Part shown: positions 17,164-27,300 of the stretch, one piece after another | Layout of the letters: each line of letters opens with the position of its first letter | Position numbering within the stretch: position 1 is the stretch's first letter | NCBI GenBank assembly: GCA_026389845.1 | Contig: JAPLHB010000108.1 | Location: 1-42,221, forward strand | Direction: 5' to 3' | DNA: 42,221 bases | Source of the DNA: Chloroflexota bacterium | Lineage (GTDB): Bacteria; Chloroflexota; Anaerolineae; CG2-30-64-16 | Notes under the pieces: model-generated | The model's database searches: none | What the model saw: the letters and a program-made list of their open reading frames with translations, nothing else | What the model was told of the DNA's origin: nothing | Made by a program: the position numbers and the translations under genes

Positions 17164-18576
17164 CTACCGCAACAACAGGGGCAGGTAGACTACCGGGGTC
17201 GGGTACTCATCTGCGCCGAGGTCCGGCACGCCTGGACGAGGCTCGCGGTCTATGTCTGCCGGAACGCCCGCGCGGATGCCTGCGTTGATGGCGGCCGAGC
17301 CAGCCGTCAAGTGGTAGCCATCGGCTGCAAAAGCCGCGGCGCCCGTGATGGCATGGGTGACGGTGATGAGTCCAGGCCCACCGGTGTTCGTTCCAACGCC
17401 AGACCAGAGTACACCATCGAGCGAAGCCGTGTTGGTCAGGCCGGTGGTGACGGTGATGCCCACCGTCTGGTCGGCCAGGATCGTGTTGGTCATGGCCATG
17501 GCGCTGGCTTCACCATACCAGGTTTCCGCGTAGAGGCCGCTGCCGTCGCCGCCGGTGTTGCGCGCCAGGGTGGTGTGGAGGAATTTGGGCTGGGCCGTCA
17601 TCACAAAGACCCCACCCGCCAGATTGCCTGTCCTGTTGTCCGCGATGACGGTGTTGATCAGCGTGGGGCTGCCGGATTCGATGTACATCCCGCCGCCCTT
17701 GCTCGTAGCCGTGTTGCTGATGATCAAGTTGTCGCTCAGCGTCCCAGCCCCGCCGAGCATCTGCACCCCGCCGCCTTCGGTGGCCGTGTTGCCTGTGATC
17801 AGGTTGTGGCTCACCGTGCGAATTGTGTACAGCAGAGCGATGCCGCCGCCGTAGCCCCCAGACCCTACGTTGTCCCGGATGACGTTATCGCTGATGATGG
17901 CCTCGCTGCTCTCCGTACACACGCCACTGCCGTAGCCGCTCCGATTGCCCGAGATGAGGTTGTTGCTCAGTGTGGCCGGACTGTGAAATGCGTAGACGCC
18001 TCCCCCCTCGTAACTCGCAGAGCTGTTGAGGATGGCGTTGCCGGCGAGGGTGGCGGTGGCGGTGATGATGTAGACGGCGCCGCCGGCCGGGAAATTGCCC
18101 TGGCCGCCGCCCAGGGCGTAGGCGTTCCCGTTGGTCAGTCGCAGACCCCAGAGGGTGGGGCTGATGCTGCCCGTGATGTACACCACGCGACCCTGGCGCT
18201 GCGCATCCAGGATGGTTGGGTTGGCCGCGGGATCGGACGTCGTCCAGTCGGTCGTGGTATAGCCGCCCCGGATGGTCACTGTCTTGGCGAGGTAAACCAG
18301 TTGGGTCACGACGCCCGTCGCCCTGATGTCTTGCCGCGGGCGCGGCTGCACGCCGGTGTAGGTCCCGGCCGCGACGCGAATCTCATCGCCCGCGGCGGCC
18401 GCGTCAACGGCCGCCTGCACGCCGGCATAGCAGGGAGTCGGGCCGCCGCAAGCGCCGCCCGGCGCGACGTAGAGCACGGTTGCGGCTGCCTGTGCGCTGA
18501 GCGAAAGCGCGGCCAACAAGGCGCAGGTTGCCAGCAGCCCTGTGGCAACCGCGAATAACGATCGGGTGAGCTTCAT
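17164..18576 (-). CDS. Secreted right-handed beta-helix protein with YLPLLLR end
   Basis: 470 residues. A signal peptide (about 1-31, ending SAQAAA) is followed by YVAPGGACGGPTPCYAGVQA, the usual lead of parallel beta-helix proteins, then beta-helix turns with N-ladder repeats (LSNNLISGNRSG, ISDNVIRDN, LSDNLIISNTA, LINTVIADNRTG), a choice-of-anchor Q style motif (INAGIRAG, PDLGADEYP) and the C-terminal VYLPLLLR. Such folds bind or degrade polysaccharide, but no lyase residues are assignable. A GGAGG ribosome site precedes ATG 18574-18576. The C-terminal motif is also found on the third subtilase. Confidence 0.85.
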   Translation of the reverse strand: MKLTRSLFAVATGLLATCALLAALSLSAQAAATVLYVAPGGACGGPTPCYAGVQAAVDAAAAGDEIRVAAGTYTGVQPRPRQDIRATGVVTQLVYLAKTVTIRGGYTTTDWTTSDPAANPTILDAQRQGRVVYITGSISPTLWGLRLTNGNAYALGGGQGNFPAGGAVYIITATATLAGNAILNSSASYEGGGVYAFHSPATLSNNLISGNRSGYGSGVCTESSEAIISDNVIRDNVGSGGYGGGIALLYTIRTVSHNLITGNTATEGGGVQMLGGAGTLSDNLIISNTATSKGGGMYIESGSPTLINTVIADNRTGNLAGGVFVMTAQPKFLHTTLARNTGGDGSGLYAETWYGEASAMAMTNTILADQTVGITVTTGLTNTASLDGVLWSGVGTNTGGPGLITVTHAITGAAAFAADGYHLTAGSAAINAGIRAGVPADIDREPRPGVPDLGADEYPTPVVYLPLLLR

Positions 18577-18697
18577 ACCGAGCCTCCTGCCGCAACCGAA
18601 TCATCTGATCCGCGAATTACGCGAATCAGCGCGAATAGAAAGGAGATTCGCGAGATTCGCGTTATTCGTGGAGAAACATTCTCGCTACCGAGCCTCC
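18576..18697. repeat. 9/10-bp-period hairpin array with flanking 12-bp direct repeat
   Basis: 18608-18672 holds units CGCGAATTA, CGCGAATCAG, CGCGAATAGA on the left and ATTCGCGAG, ATTCGCGTT, ATTCGTGG on the right, forming a long hairpin. TACCGAGCCTCC occurs at 18576-18587 (the start and ribosome-site region of the beta-helix gene) and again at 18686-18697, as if the element duplicated its target. Related elements are at 26903-26976 and 32230-32315. Confidence 0.75.
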
Positions 18698-18710
18698 ATT
18701 AGTGTTCATT

Positions 18711-18820
18711 TGACAGGGCTTACGCAGTCACAAAGCGGAGGCATGCCGCCAAACAACAGCGGGACTCCGCTCAGAGCTTGCCGAAGGGGTGCTCCGTAGT
18801 GTACTGCGTAACTCCTGTCA
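18711..18820. repeat. MITE-like element with TTACGCAGT termini
   Basis: 110 bp with 18-base imperfect terminal inverted repeats (TGACAGGGCTTACGCAGT / ACTGCGTAACTCCTGTCA, 16 of 18 paired). No open frame. It lies between the comF stop and the decamer hairpin. The interior includes GCTCAGAGCTTGCC, also seen near 19858. Confidence 0.7.
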
Positions 18821-18844
18821 TTCGATACGACTCTCAGCACGCGT

Positions 18845-19648
18845 CTACACAGCATCGGGCGCGGGTGCATGCGGGTCCCACCGCGTCCGCGCCAGGGTGA
18901 GCGCCCAGGCGCTCGCCGCGCCGCCGGCCTTGAGCACGGCTGCGCAGGCTTCCAACGTTGAACCCGTCGTGCAGACGTCGTCCACCAGCACGATCCGCTT
19001 CCCCGTCACCTGGCCCCGGCATGCGAACGCGTCCTTCACGTTTTCCTGGCGCTCGACACGGTTCAGCATGGCCTGTTGTTGGGTGGCTTTATGCCGCACC
19101 AGGATGGCTTCGTTGACCGGGATACCTACGGCCCGGCCCACTTCCCGTGCCAGCAGCGCGGATTGGTTGTAGCCGCGTTCGGCCAGACGGCCGGCGTGAA
19201 GCGGTACGGGCACGATCAGGTCGGCAGCCAGGCCGTGACGCGGCCAGGCTTCGGCCATGCGGCCGCCGAGCACGGGGGCCAGGCGATAGCCGTTGCCGTA
19301 TTTGAAGCGGTGGATCGCCTCGCGCAGCGGGCCGCCGAAGATCGCGGCGGAGGCGATGCCGTCCAGCGGAGAGGGGATGCCCCGGCACGCCGGGCAGAGG
19401 TCGCCGGCCCCCAGCGACCGGCCGCAGCGCCGGCACACCGGCGGCGTGATCGGCTCGACCTGGGCCTGGCAGCCCGCGCAAAACAAATCCCCCACGCGGC
19501 CGCATCCGGCGCAACGTGGGGGATAGATCAAGTCGAGGAGCGTCTGCCCGGCCGCGGAGAGGCGGGTCAGCCAGCGCGAAGGACGGCTCGTTACCGGTGT
19601 TTCTTGCGGCATCGGCGCCTCTACACTTATAGTATTACTCCGCGACAT
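18845..19648 (-). CDS. comF: ComF family phosphoribosyltransferase-like protein
   Basis: 267 residues (ATG at 19612, MPQETPV, is an alternative start). An N-terminal four-plus-four Cys zinc region (PPRCAGCG, FCAGCQA, CRRCGRS, CPACRG, about 42-95) is followed by FKYGNGYRLAPVL, VPVPLHAGRLAERGYNQSAL and the PRPP-type loop VLVDDVCTTGST (about 218-229). The family is linked to DNA uptake in competent bacteria, often as a lone gene. No other competence gene is nearby. Confidence 0.93.
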   Translation of the reverse strand: MSRSNTISVEAPMPQETPVTSRPSRWLTRLSAAGQTLLDLIYPPRCAGCGRVGDLFCAGCQAQVEPITPPVCRRCGRSLGAGDLCPACRGIPSPLDGIASAAIFGGPLREAIHRFKYGNGYRLAPVLGGRMAEAWPRHGLAADLIVPVPLHAGRLAERGYNQSALLAREVGRAVGIPVNEAILVRHKATQQQAMLNRVERQENVKDAFACRGQVTGKRIVLVDDVCTTGSTLEACAAVLKAGGAASAWALTLARTRWDPHAPAPDAV

Positions 19649-19735
19649 TCGCGTTGCCCGCGAGAATCTTCCTTACCACAAAGACACCAAGACACAAAGC
19701 CCTTGAGACCTTGGTGAAAAGCGCCCGACTGGACC

Positions 19736-19786
19736 AGAGACTTTAGCCGGTCTGCTGGGCGACGGCAGAAACCGGCTGAAGCCTCT
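19736..19786. repeat. AGCCGGT inverted repeat
   Basis: Arms AGAGACTTTAGCCGGT and ACCGGCTGAAGCCTCT (14 of 16 paired). It sits in a repeat mosaic (19650-19896) that also contains a period-10 run of CACAAAGACAC type and a GCTCAGAGCTTGCC fragment. A related GGCTTTAGCCGG segment is in the element at 31978-32063. Confidence 0.6.
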
Positions 19787-19896
19787 AAACCGGAGCCGCG
19801 GGACATTTTTCAGGCCAGGCTCTTCGACTACACCCGCGAAAACCAGCGGGCTTCGCTCAGAGCTTGCCCTGAACCCAGTGAAGGGATGCGTCGCTC

Positions 19897-19931
19897 TGCA
19901 ATCTGCAATCTGCAATCTGCAATCTGCAATC
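19897..19931. repeat. Heptamer array A: (TGCAATC)x5
   Basis: Five perfect 7-bp units, ending 2 bases from the stop codon of the pilin-like gene (on its downstream side). Same unit as the right arms of arrays B (34401) and H (40601). Confidence 0.9.
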
Positions 19932-19933
19932 GT

Positions 19934-20086
19934 CTATCGTCCCGCGAGCAACCCCTGGATCGTGTTGATGATCCACAGGCGCATGTCATCGCCCAGGATC
20001 AACAGAATGGACAGGACGATGATCGCGATCAGTACGATAATCAGCGCCAGCTCGATCAGGCTGGCGCTGGAACCTTGTCTTTGCAT
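19934..20086 (-). CDS. Flp/Fap-type pilin-like small protein
   Basis: 50 residues from ATG 20084-20086 to TAG. After a polar start (MQRQGSSAS) comes LIELALIIVLIAIIVLSILL: a glutamate three residues into a hydrophobic helix, as in Flp pilins processed by a TadV/prepilin peptidase. The helix is followed by a short amphipathic tail (GDDMRLWIINTIQGLLAGR). It lies 3 bases after the LuxR-type regulator stop, so it is probably co-transcribed with it. No tad export gene is in the window. A generic small membrane peptide is the alternative. Confidence 0.65.
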   Translation of the reverse strand: MQRQGSSASLIELALIIVLIAIIVLSILLILGDDMRLWIINTIQGLLAGR

Positions 20087-20675
20087 CGCTTACTCCAGCG
20101 GTTTGGTATCTTCCAGGCGGATCCAGCCGCGGCGCAACGCCAGCACGGCCGCCTGGGTGCGATCGTTGACCGCCAGCTTGCGCAGGATCGAGCTCATGTG
20201 ATTCTTGACCGTCTGCCGGCTGATGCTCAACTCGCGGCCGATCTCCTTGTTGCTGGCGCCCTTGGCGATCAACTGGAGGATCTCCATCTCGCGGGCCGAG
20301 AGCGGCGAGAACATCTCTTGCGGGCTTTCATCGAACACGGCCAGATCCTCGAACTGTCTGATGAGCCAGGACGCTACCTGCGGCTTCGCCATCACGTCAT
20401 CACCGATGACGAAGTTCCCCTGGCGCGCGGCGCGAATCGCGCCCACCAGGGTCTTCGGGTCAACGGTTTTGGGGTAATAGGCCGCGGCCGCGGCCTTGAG
20501 CGCGTGGAAGAGCTGCTCGTCGTCGTGGTACGCGGTGAGCACCACCACGCGCGCATCTTCGACCGCGGCCGTGATCTGGCGTGTGGCCTGCAAGCCGTTG
20601 AGCCTGGGCAGGTTGATGTCCATCAGGATCACGTCGGGCCGCAGCTCCTTGGCCTTGACGACCGCGGTCTCCCCG

Positions 20676-21761
<1,086 letters not shown>

Positions 21762-21790
21762 TTTAGCACAGGCGCTAGAAAACGCAACTG

Positions 21791-21799
21791 TGGTATAAT
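21791..21799 (+). promoter_or_regulatory. Extended -10 promoter of the zinc-ribbon gene
   Basis: TGGTATAAT (extended -10 with consensus TATAAT) 30 bases upstream of ATG 21829, in the 67-base divergent gap. No strong -35. Confidence 0.65.
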
Positions 21800-21828
21800 A
21801 TCTGAAACTACGCTCTACGGAGACCCTC

Positions 21829-22530
21829 ATGCAATCCGTTGCCCAATTAGCTCATTTGAACGACCTGGACCTGGCGCTGGACGCCTTGAAGGCCCGCCTG
21901 GCGGAGATCGCCGAGGCGCTCAAGGAGCCGGTCGCCCTGCGCGAGACCCGGCGCGCCCTGGCTGCGGCCGGGGCAGAGTTGGCCGGCTGCCGTGCGCGAC
22001 AGGCCGAGGCCGAGCAGACCGAACAGCGCGCCGCCGACAAGCTGATCCAGGCCGAGCAGCGTCTCTACAGCGGTCAGGTGCGCAATCCGAAAGAGTTGGA
22101 AGACGCGGAGCGCGACGTGCAGCAATTGCGCCGTCAACGGGGCCAGGCCGAGGACGCATTGCTGGAGAGCCTGCTGTGCGCCGAAGCCGCAACCGAGGCC
22201 CACGCTGAGGCGACGCGCAAGCTGGCCCGGCTGACGGCCGAGCGGGCGGCGGCGGTGGCAGCGTTGCGCGCCGAGCAGGCGGCTCTGGGCGAGAAGCTGG
22301 TCGCGGCGAGTGCCAGGCAGGCCGCAGTCCGCGGGACCATCCCGGCGCAGCTACTAGCCACCTACGACGCGCTGCGACCGCGCAAGGGCGGCCGCGCGGT
22401 CGCAGCGCTCGACGGCGACAGTTGTACCGTCTGCCAGGTGGCCGCGTCGCCCGGCAAGCTGGCGGCCGCGCGCGATGGCAACGAGCTGGTTTATTGCGGG
22501 AACTGCGGCCGGGTGTTGTGGGCGGAGTGA
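21829..22530 (+). CDS. Coiled-coil protein with C4 zinc ribbon (DUF164/CdsZ-like)
   Basis: 233 residues. A long antiparallel coiled coil (about 5-175, rich in Ala/Glu/Arg with YSGQVRNPKELEDAERDVQQ, the family's conserved loop) precedes a zinc ribbon with CTVC and CGNC (about 205-228). The family is widespread and poorly defined; structural work suggests a nucleic-acid or protein-binding role. It is the only gene on the plus strand between the glycosyltransferase and the subtilase cluster. Confidence 0.9.
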   Translation: MQSVAQLAHLNDLDLALDALKARLAEIAEALKEPVALRETRRALAAAGAELAGCRARQAEAEQTEQRAADKLIQAEQRLYSGQVRNPKELEDAERDVQQLRRQRGQAEDALLESLLCAEAATEAHAEATRKLARLTAERAAAVAALRAEQAALGEKLVAASARQAAVRGTIPAQLLATYDALRPRKGGRAVAALDGDSCTVCQVAASPGKLAAARDGNELVYCGNCGRVLWAE

Positions 22531-22535
22531 AGCAG

Positions 22536-22564
22536 TTGACATGAGCTTGCCGCGCTAGTATAAT
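22536..22564 (+). promoter_or_regulatory. Consensus sigma-70 promoter for the first subtilase
   Basis: Perfect TTGACA (22536-22541), 17-base spacer, perfect TATAAT (22559-22564). The transcript would carry an about 340-base leader through the MITE-like element to the subtilase start. Confidence 0.88.
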
Positions 22565-22637
22565 CATCTTAAATCAGTTGGTTCTCGCGGCCGGATGGTA
22601 TACTCGGCACGGTCGCAAAATGCGCTTTTGGGCGTTT

Positions 22638-22770
22638 GTCATTCTGAGCGGGTTTACCCCTAACTTCTCGCGACGGCGAGCGTCCAGCGAAGAATCTCCT
22701 TGCCGCGACGAGACCCTTCGCTGGAATTTCGCTGCAACACACTTCATGGGGCGAACCCGCTTAGGGTGAC
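22638..22770. repeat. GTCAnnCTnAGCGGGT family element, copy 1
   Basis: 133 bp with termini GTCATTCTGAGCGGGTT and AACCCGCTTAGGGTGAC (14 of 17 paired) and inner arms CCAGCGAAGAATCTCC / GAGACCCTTCGCTGG. Related copies at 32368-32548, 32739-32871 and 36365-36596. It lies in the leader of the first subtilase transcript. The block before it (GGTATACT, then CGCAAAATGCG) is also shared with copy 3. Confidence 0.8.
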
Positions 22771-22821
22771 ATCCAGCGGGTAACCACTGTTGGAATCGCT
22801 GTTCACTCGCCGTGCTCTCTC

Positions 22822-22832
22822 AAAGGAGGTGA
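22822..22832 (+). promoter_or_regulatory. Stand-alone strong Shine-Dalgarno in the leader
   Basis: AAAGGAGGTGA, a near-perfect match to the 16S 3' end, occurs 80 bases before the subtilase ATG with no start codon at usable distance. The real ribosome site is AAGGAG at 22903-22908. The region 22565-22913 otherwise holds only the repeat element. Confidence 0.5.
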
Positions 22833-22913
22833 CCTCTACCGCACGATCTAGTCTGGCAACGTCTTTCGCCCGAACCGTCAATCCTAAATCCCCACAGACG
22901 CAAGGAGCATTCT

Positions 22914-25900
22914 ATGAACCGCAAGCTAGTCATCTTCACGATCCTGGCCCTCCTGTTGAGCCTGTTCGCGCCGGCCGTCGCTGGTGCGCAAGGAGGCATT
23001 TCTGACGGGCAGCCGGCGGCCGCGCGCTATTCGCACCGCCTGATCGTCGAGCTGCAATCCCCCGCGCTGGCCGAATGGGCGCAGGGCGGCGTGCAGATCG
23101 CGGCCGCGGGGCCGGCCGGCCGCCTCGATGTGGCTTCCCCCGCCGCACAGCAGTACGCCGCGCAGTTGAAGGCCGAGCAGTCGGCGTTCGTGGCGACGAT
23201 GACCCGGGCCGTGCCCAACGCTCAGGTCGCCTCCTACCTCAACGAGAACGGCCAATCTGTCCCCGCCACCTACCAGGTCGTGTTCAACGGCATGTCGGTG
23301 GATGCGGGCCGCAACGTGGACGTGCTGGCCCTGCGCGAGCAGTTGCAGCGGCTGCCCGGCGTTAAGGCCGTCTACCTGGACTTCGCCCATGACCCGGACC
23401 TGTACGCCAGCCTCCCGTTGATCAACGCGCAGGCAGCCTGGGATAACGTCGCGATCGGCGGCAAGAGCAACGCGGGCGCGGGCGTCAAGTTCGCCTCGAT
23501 GGACGGCGGCGTGCACCATCTTTCGCCGATGTTCGACGGCACGGGGTACAGCTACCCGGCCGGCTTCCCCAAGGGCGACACCAGCAACACCAACGGCAAG
23601 ATTATCCTCAGCAAGGTCTACTTCCGCACCTGGGATCCGCCCTCGGCCGGCGACGAGAACGCCTGGCCGGGCGTCAAGGGCACGCAGCACGGCTCCCACA
23701 CCGCCTCGACCGTGGCCGGCGGCGAAGTGCAGGCCTCCTTTGCCGGTGCCCCGCCCGTGACCATCAGCGGTGTGGCCCCCAAGGCCTACGTCATGAGCTA
23801 CCGGGTGTTCTACAACAGCATCACCAACGATGGCTCTTTCTACAACACCGAGGGCATCAAGGCGCTTGAAGACATCGTAATGGACGGCGCCGACGTGTTG
23901 AACAACTCATGGGGTGGCGGCCCGGGCAGCGTTGGCGGCGAGTACGACGCGTTGGACCAGGCCCTGATCAACGCGACGAAGGCGGGTATCTTCGTCAGCA
24001 TGTCCAACGGCAACGCCGGCCCCGGTCTGGGCACCGGCGATCATCCCTCGCCGGACTACATCAACGTCGCCGCCAGCCAGACCAGCGGCACGTACGCGTC
24101 GGGCAAGTTCAACGTGACCGCGCCCGAGCCTGTGCCGGCGAACCTGCAAGAAATGAGCTTTGCAACGGCTTCCTTCGGTCAGGTGCTCAAAGTCGGACAG
24201 GTTTACGGTCCGTATTCGATCCTGCCTGCAGGTGCAGTGGATCCGACCAACGTTATCGGCTGCAAGGCCTTCCCCGCGGGGGCATTCGCCGGCAAGATGG
24301 CCCTGATCCAACGCGGCACCTGTGAGTTCGGCATGAAGGTCCTGAACGCTGAGAAGGCGGGCGCGACCTTCGCAGTGATCTACAACAGCGTGGCCGGCGG
24401 CGATGCCCTGATCAACATGGGCGCCGGCGTCGTCGGCGCCCAGGTTACCATTCCGGCGATTGCCATCGGCCTCAATAACGGCCTGCGGATGGTCAACTGG
24501 TACACGGCGAACGGCAACGCAGCGCAGGCGGCGCTGAGCACCGTCGCCTACCAGCTCGGCAGCGTGCCGGACGTCATCGCCAGCTTCAGCAGCCGCGGCC
24601 CCGGTGTGGGCCTGGTCCTGAAGCCCGACATCACCGCTCCGGGCGTCAACATCCTGGCCCAGGGCTTCGACCCCACCGTCAGCGGTGAGGCGGGCAACTT
24701 CGGCTACGGCCAGGTCTCCGGCACCAGCATGGCGGCGCCGCACGTCGCCGGCGCGGCCGCCCTGATCAAGCAGATCCATCCCACGTGGTCGCCGGCCTGG
24801 ATCAAGTCCGCACTGATGAGCAGTTCCAAGTACATGGACATCTTTACGGACTCGGCCAAGAAGGTCCCGGCCCAGCCGCTCGACATGGGCGCCGGCCGGC
24901 TCGACCTGACCAACGCGGCTGACCCGGGCGTGATCCTCGATCCGCCCAGCCTCAGCTTCGGCGCGGCGCAGACGGGCACGGTGGCTTCGCTGACCGTGAT
25001 GGTGACCAGTGTGGCCGCGGCGAGCGAGACTTACGCGTTGAGCACGCTCTACACCGGCATGGGTTACGCGAGCACAACGCCGGTCGCGGGCATGACGTTC
25101 GAGCCGGCGAGCCTGACCCTGGCCCCCGGTGAGACCAAGCAGATCACGATCCGGTGGGACACGGCCGCCTCGCTCGGCTTCGGCGACAACCAGGGCTTCC
25201 TGCTCCTGGCTGGCAGCAGCCACAACGCACACCTGCCGGCCTGGATGCGCGTCTCCTATCCGAGCATCCTCGGCAAGGTGCTGATCATTGATAACGACGG
25301 CTCCAGCAGCCTCGGCAAGCCGGACTATGCGCCGTATTACGCGGCTGCCCTGGATGCGCTGCCCGTTGCCTACGACGTATGGGACGCCGATGACTATGCC
25401 GGCTCCGCGGTCACCATCCCCGACGCCACCGTTCTGGCCCAATACCCGGTCATCATCTACGAGACGGGCGACAACAACCAGAAGAACGGCACCTTCACCG
25501 TGCCGACCCCGCCCACGACGCCGGACATGGATCGGCTGGTAGAGTACGCCAATGGCGGCGGCCACGTGATCGCCTTCGGACAAGACCTGGCATCCATCAC
25601 CGCCGGCAGTAGCAGCAGTGCGCCGTTCTTCTACAGCAGCCTTCTGGGCGCGACGTATCTGCAAGACAGCGTCAGCGCCAACAAGGTCTTCACCAACACG
25701 GCCCAGTTGATCACCGGTCTGCCGGGCACGCCGTTCCGCAACGCCAGCTTCGACATCAGCGGCCGCGGGGATGGCGCCGGCAACCTGGGCTACGTGGACG
25801 AGATCAAGGTCGGCTGCACCGATGGCGATTGCACCGTCTACCAGCCGCTCTTGAAATACAGCGCCGGCGGCACTTTCAAGGAAGACGGCTACGTGGCGCT

Positions 25901-26873
25901 GTCGCACCGCGACCAGCCGACGCTGGAGCGACCCGGCCGCACCTTCGACGGCAGCGCCCTCTACTACTCCTTCGGGTTGGAAGGCGTCAACAGCAACACC
26001 GGCTACAACAGCCGCGCCGACCTGGTGTCCGCGTCCCTGCGCTGGTCGTTGGACAAGGGCTATGCGACCATCACGCCGACCATCAACCCGGTGGGCCGGG
26101 TCAGCTACTTCACCGCGGCCCTGACCGCTGACTACGGCGGCGTGGGCACGAGCTACCGGTGGGACTTCGGCGACGGCACGGCGTTCACCGTCGGCTCCAA
26201 GAGCGCGACCGCCGGCCACACCTACGCGGCGCCTGGCACCTACACCGTGCGGGTGGAGGCGGCCAACGCCCTGGGCACGCGCGTGATCGGCGCGGTCGGC
26301 ATCACCATTGCGCCCAGCCAGCCGGTCTACGTGAATCCTGTGACCAAGACCTTCGCGGCCGCGGCCGACACCTACCTGGCGGCCGGCCAGCCGACGACGA
26401 ACTTCGGTAACTGGGCGTTCCTGTACACGGGCGCCGATGACATCGTGCGTTCGGTGGTGCAGTTCAACCTGGGCAGCATCAACGTGCTCTACCCGGTGGA
26501 CAAGGCGACGTTGTCACTCTACGTTGACGCGTTCTCCGGCGGCGGCACGGGAGCCGACCTGAAGGTCTACGGTCTGAATAAGGCCTGGGCCGAGAACACG
26601 GCTACCTGGTGGACACCGTGGGTCGTGGCGGGCGGCGACTTCGCCGCGACCGCGACCGCGACCACACCGATTTCGTCCGCGAGCGTGGGACAGTGGGTGC
26701 AGTTCGACGTCACGCCGTTGGCGCAACAGTGGGTGGCGAACCCGGCGGCCAATTACGGCGCGCTGCTCCGCGTGCAGAACCCGATCAGCTACACCGTGTT
26801 CCGCATGGGCAGCCGCGAGTACTGGCTCACCGACAAGACCCCGAAGATCGAGGTGCAGTACCGCACGCCGTGA
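22914..26873 (+). CDS. Secreted subtilase (S8) with PA, PKD and DNRLRE domains
   Basis: 1319 residues. Signal peptide (1-about 25, ending AGAQG), I9-like propeptide (about 40-155), S8 catalytic domain with Asp197 (FASMDGG), His259 (TQHGSHTAS) and Ser605 (GTSMAAPHVAG). A protease-associated (PA) insert (about 440-525, ALIQRGTCEFGMKVLNAEKA) sits inside the catalytic domain. A Fn3-like/Vpr-type region follows, then a PKD domain (about 1080-1130, YRWDFGDGTAF and HTYAAPGTYTVRV) and a C-terminal DNRLRE domain (about 1145-1319, ADTYLAAGQPTTNFGN). All catalytic residues are present, so an active extracellular protease is expected. It has a consensus promoter and its own terminator. Confidence 0.95.
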   Translation: MNRKLVIFTILALLLSLFAPAVAGAQGGISDGQPAAARYSHRLIVELQSPALAEWAQGGVQIAAAGPAGRLDVASPAAQQYAAQLKAEQSAFVATMTRAVPNAQVASYLNENGQSVPATYQVVFNGMSVDAGRNVDVLALREQLQRLPGVKAVYLDFAHDPDLYASLPLINAQAAWDNVAIGGKSNAGAGVKFASMDGGVHHLSPMFDGTGYSYPAGFPKGDTSNTNGKIILSKVYFRTWDPPSAGDENAWPGVKGTQHGSHTASTVAGGEVQASFAGAPPVTISGVAPKAYVMSYRVFYNSITNDGSFYNTEGIKALEDIVMDGADVLNNSWGGGPGSVGGEYDALDQALINATKAGIFVSMSNGNAGPGLGTGDHPSPDYINVAASQTSGTYASGKFNVTAPEPVPANLQEMSFATASFGQVLKVGQVYGPYSILPAGAVDPTNVIGCKAFPAGAFAGKMALIQRGTCEFGMKVLNAEKAGATFAVIYNSVAGGDALINMGAGVVGAQVTIPAIAIGLNNGLRMVNWYTANGNAAQAALSTVAYQLGSVPDVIASFSSRGPGVGLVLKPDITAPGVNILAQGFDPTVSGEAGNFGYGQVSGTSMAAPHVAGAAALIKQIHPTWSPAWIKSALMSSSKYMDIFTDSAKKVPAQPLDMGAGRLDLTNAADPGVILDPPSLSFGAAQTGTVASLTVMVTSVAAASETYALSTLYTGMGYASTTPVAGMTFEPASLTLAPGETKQITIRWDTAASLGFGDNQGFLLLAGSSHNAHLPAWMRVSYPSILGKVLIIDNDGSSSLGKPDYAPYYAAALDALPVAYDVWDADDYAGSAVTIPDATVLAQYPVIIYETGDNNQKNGTFTVPTPPTTPDMDRLVEYANGGGHVIAFGQDLASITAGSSSSAPFFYSSLLGATYLQDSVSANKVFTNTAQLITGLPGTPFRNASFDISGRGDGAGNLGYVDEIKVGCTDGDCTVYQPLLKYSAGGTFKEDGYVALSHRDQPTLERPGRTFDGSALYYSFGLEGVNSNTGYNSRADLVSASLRWSLDKGYATITPTINPVGRVSYFTAALTADYGGVGTSYRWDFGDGTAFTVGSKSATAGHTYAAPGTYTVRVEAANALGTRVIGAVGITIAPSQPVYVNPVTKTFAAAADTYLAAGQPTTNFGNWAFLYTGADDIVRSVVQFNLGSINVLYPVDKATLSLYVDAFSGGGTGADLKVYGLNKAWAENTATWWTPWVVAGGDFAATATATTPISSASVGQWVQFDVTPLAQQWVANPAANYGALLRVQNPISYTVFRMGSREYWLTDKTPKIEVQYRTP

Positions 26874-26902
26874 GCTGGTCTGTCATTCTGTCCTGAAAAT
26901 CA

Positions 26903-26976
26903 GCCGCGGATGAACACGGATGAGCGCGGATAGAGAAAGAGAAACGATCCGCGTCCATCCGCGCCGATTCGCGGCC
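26903..26976. repeat. Decamer hairpin array, copy 2
   Basis: Period-10 units CGCGGATGAA, CACGGATGAG, CGCGGATAGA on the left and ATCCGCGTCC, ATCCGCGCCG, ATTCGCGGCC on the right, forming a hairpin about 30 bases after the first subtilase. The lead GTCCTGAAAAT is shared with copy 3 at 32230. Confidence 0.8.
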
Positions 26977-26987
26977 GGTTTACATCG

Positions 26988-27019
26988 CCCGAAGGGGTTT
27001 CCGAATCCCTTCGGGTTTT
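26988..27019 (+). terminator. Rho-independent terminator after the first subtilase
   Basis: Stem CCCGAAGGG / CCCTTCGGG with a 10-base loop and a TTTT run. It separates the two subtilase transcripts. Confidence 0.85.
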
Positions 27020-27032
27020 CCTTCTTAAGAGG

Positions 27033-27061
27033 TTGACAACTTGTCCAAATGCTCCTATAAT
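27033..27061 (+). promoter_or_regulatory. Consensus sigma-70 promoter for the second subtilase
   Basis: Perfect TTGACA (27033-27038), 17-base spacer, perfect TATAAT (27056-27061). The leader to ATG 27301 is about 230 bases. Confidence 0.88.
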
Positions 27062-27214
27062 GGGGCCAGCTTGTCAACCCATTCCCCCGTTGAATCTGTC
27101 AAGCACGTTGTGCGGGGTTAGCGGTGTGCGCCGTTGGGAGGCAGGGCCGGAGATTGCGTAAGCATTTGCGCCTGGCCGGCTCCGGCGGCGCGTTCAGGGG
27201 CTCGTTTTTCATAC

Positions 27215-27224
27215 AGAAAGGAGG
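27215..27224 (+). promoter_or_regulatory. Stand-alone strong Shine-Dalgarno in the second subtilase leader
   Basis: AGAAAGGAGG lies 76 bases before ATG 27301, with the nearest ATG 21 bases away and out of frame. Same arrangement and distance as at 22822. Apart from this, the promoter and terminator, 26977-27300 shows GC-rich arms (CCGGAG / CTCCGG) but no gene. Confidence 0.45.
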
Positions 27225-27300
27225 CGCCGCAAGTTCTATCACTCGATGCTCCTCAGCGATGTAGTCAATCCTTTTAACCCCAGTGAAGGAGTACCCGAAG

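Noticed and set aside
17041..18558. 511-codon plus-strand open frame opposite the beta-helix gene
   Set aside because: Antisense of a protein with clear signal peptide, beta-helix repeats and a C-terminal motif; no supporting start signals.
22578..22769. Small open frame after the zinc-ribbon gene
   Set aside because: It is a translation of the inverted-repeat element copy 1 and its lead; the same DNA recurs elsewhere without an open frame.
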